A DNA stretch of 14,425 nt. Origin: Bifidobacteriaceae bacterium. Lineage in GTDB: Bacteria > Actinomycetota > Actinomycetes > Actinomycetales > WQXJ01. Where the stretch lies: positions 1-14,425 of the forward strand of contig JAITLE010000275.1 of the NCBI GenBank assembly GCA_031278075.1, given 5' to 3'. A program made the position numbers and the translations under genes. Numbering within the stretch: the stretch's first letter is position 1; every line of letters begins with the position of its first letter. Below are positions 13,799 through 14,425 of the stretch, piece after piece. The notes beneath the pieces are model-generated. The model did no database searches. It was not told the DNA's origin and saw nothing but the letters and a program-made list of their open reading frames with translations.

Positions 13799-13994
13799 CG
13801 GGTCCGCACCGATTCCGTCGCAATGGGCTCGCGCGTCTGATCTGCGCGGTTCGGGCGCCGAAAGCCCCGGCCCTCGCGACCGGGCGACCGGCGGCGCCGA
13901 CCGGGCCGCGGGCGGGAAGCCCGCCGCTTGGGTGCGACAGCGCGCTTGGGCAGAGCCCATCCGCGGGCTCGGCTGCGATGTCAGTGAGGATCGC

Positions 13995-14000
13995 TAGGGT
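13995..14000 (+). promoter_or_regulatory. Probable leaderless -10 for sbcD
   Basis: TAGGGT is followed by 7 nt and the ATG at 14008. No good Shine-Dalgarno sits at normal spacing, although TAGGG itself is weakly purine-rich. Confidence 0.45.
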
Positions 14001-14007
14001 CATTCGC

Positions 14008-14425
14008 ATGAGGCTCATCCACACGTCCGATTGGCATCTCGGGCGCAGCTTGCACGGGGTTGACCTGCTGGAGCACCAAGCCGCTCACCTCGACCACCTG
14101 GTCGACTTGACGCGAAGCGTCAGGCCGGCCGCGGTGCTGGTCGCAGGGGACGTGTACGACAGGGCGGTGCCGCCCGTCGGAGCGGTTGAGGTCTTGGAGG
14201 ACACGCTGGCGCGGCTCGCGGAGCTGACGCGCGTGATCATCATCTCCGGGAACAACGATTCGGCGACCCGGCTGGGGTTCGGCGCGGCGTTGATGCGGCC
14301 TGAGATCCAGCTGTTCACAGGCATCGGGCGGGTCGGCCAGGCGGTCGAGTTGGCTGATCCGGGCGGCGGCGCGGCGGCGTTGGTCTACCCGATCCCATTC
14401 CTCGACGTGTATGAGGCCCAGGTTC
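14008..14425 (+). CDS. sbcD: Exonuclease SbcD, N-terminal part (runs off the window)
   Basis: The Mre11-type nuclease subunit of SbcCD, which cleaves DNA hairpins and processes double-strand ends with the SMC-like ATPase SbcC. The first 139 codons are present. Metal-site motifs are DWHLG (Asp8, His10), GDVYDR (Asp48) and the third motif at residues 81-84. This last reads GNND where the family normally has GNHD, so Asn83 replaces the histidine considered catalytic in Mre11/SbcD nucleases. The flanking SGNNDSATRLGFGAAL is otherwise typical SbcD, which argues against misidentification. The ATG gives the family N-terminus MRLIHTSDWHLGR. sbcC would be expected to the right of the window. It is partial at the 3' end only because the window stops. 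Confidence 0.94.
   Translation, partial: MRLIHTSDWHLGRSLHGVDLLEHQAAHLDHLVDLTRSVRPAAVLVAGDVYDRAVPPVGAVEVLEDTLARLAELTRVIIISGNNDSATRLGFGAALMRPEIQLFTGIGRVGQAVELADPGGGAAALVYPIPFLDVYEAQV

Noticed and set aside
13674..13800. Integration site at the tRNA-Ser 3' end
   Set aside because: No integrase, no duplicated tRNA 3' end elsewhere in the window and no compositional break were seen.

Overview
The window is very GC-rich, densely coded DNA. Its genes most resemble those of a high-GC Gram-positive bacterium (Actinomycetota). Support for this comes from the close similarity of PyrE and TadA to mycobacterial-type sequences as I remember them, frequent GTG starts, and several genes with no Shine-Dalgarno but a TAnnnT hexamer 6-7 nt before the start codon (leaderless style). 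I cannot name the genus.

Layout. Bases 1-620 are non-coding: a tandem array with an exact 158-bp period, each unit carrying an 11-bp perfect inverted repeat. A fifth, dispersed copy of the palindrome lies about 13 kb away, just after tadA. Next on the minus strand come pyrE (orotate phosphoribosyltransferase, preceded by a GPxAAV hexapeptide-coding repeat) and a short-chain dehydrogenase. Divergent from these is an exonuclease III-type gene (265 aa). It converges on aldA (lactaldehyde/glycolaldehyde dehydrogenase, minus strand), with a strong shared hairpin between them. Divergent from aldA across a 303-bp regulatory gap is an apparent five-gene operon: lutA-lutB-lutC (L-lactate oxidation to pyruvate), then an ABC ATPase and a 12-TM-type permease of the polyketide-antibiotic exporter family. 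On the minus strand follow upp (uracil phosphoribosyltransferase) and poxB (pyruvate:quinone oxidase lacking the C-terminal membrane-binding tail). Then come tadA (plus), the dispersed palindrome, a tRNA-Ser(CGA) gene, and the 5' part of sbcD, which runs off the right edge.

How the genes fit together. AldA makes L-lactate from lactaldehyde, LutABC oxidises lactate to pyruvate, and PoxB can decarboxylate pyruvate to acetate, so the centre of the window reads as a C3/overflow-carbon route. pyrE and upp are the de novo and salvage entries to pyrimidine nucleotides. The exonuclease III-type gene and sbcD belong to DNA repair, and tadA and tRNA-Ser to translation. Most genes are housekeeping. The unexplained material is the 158-bp palindrome array with its higher-order ABAB pattern, the coupling of an exporter to lutABC, the truncated PoxB and the altered metal-site motif of SbcD.
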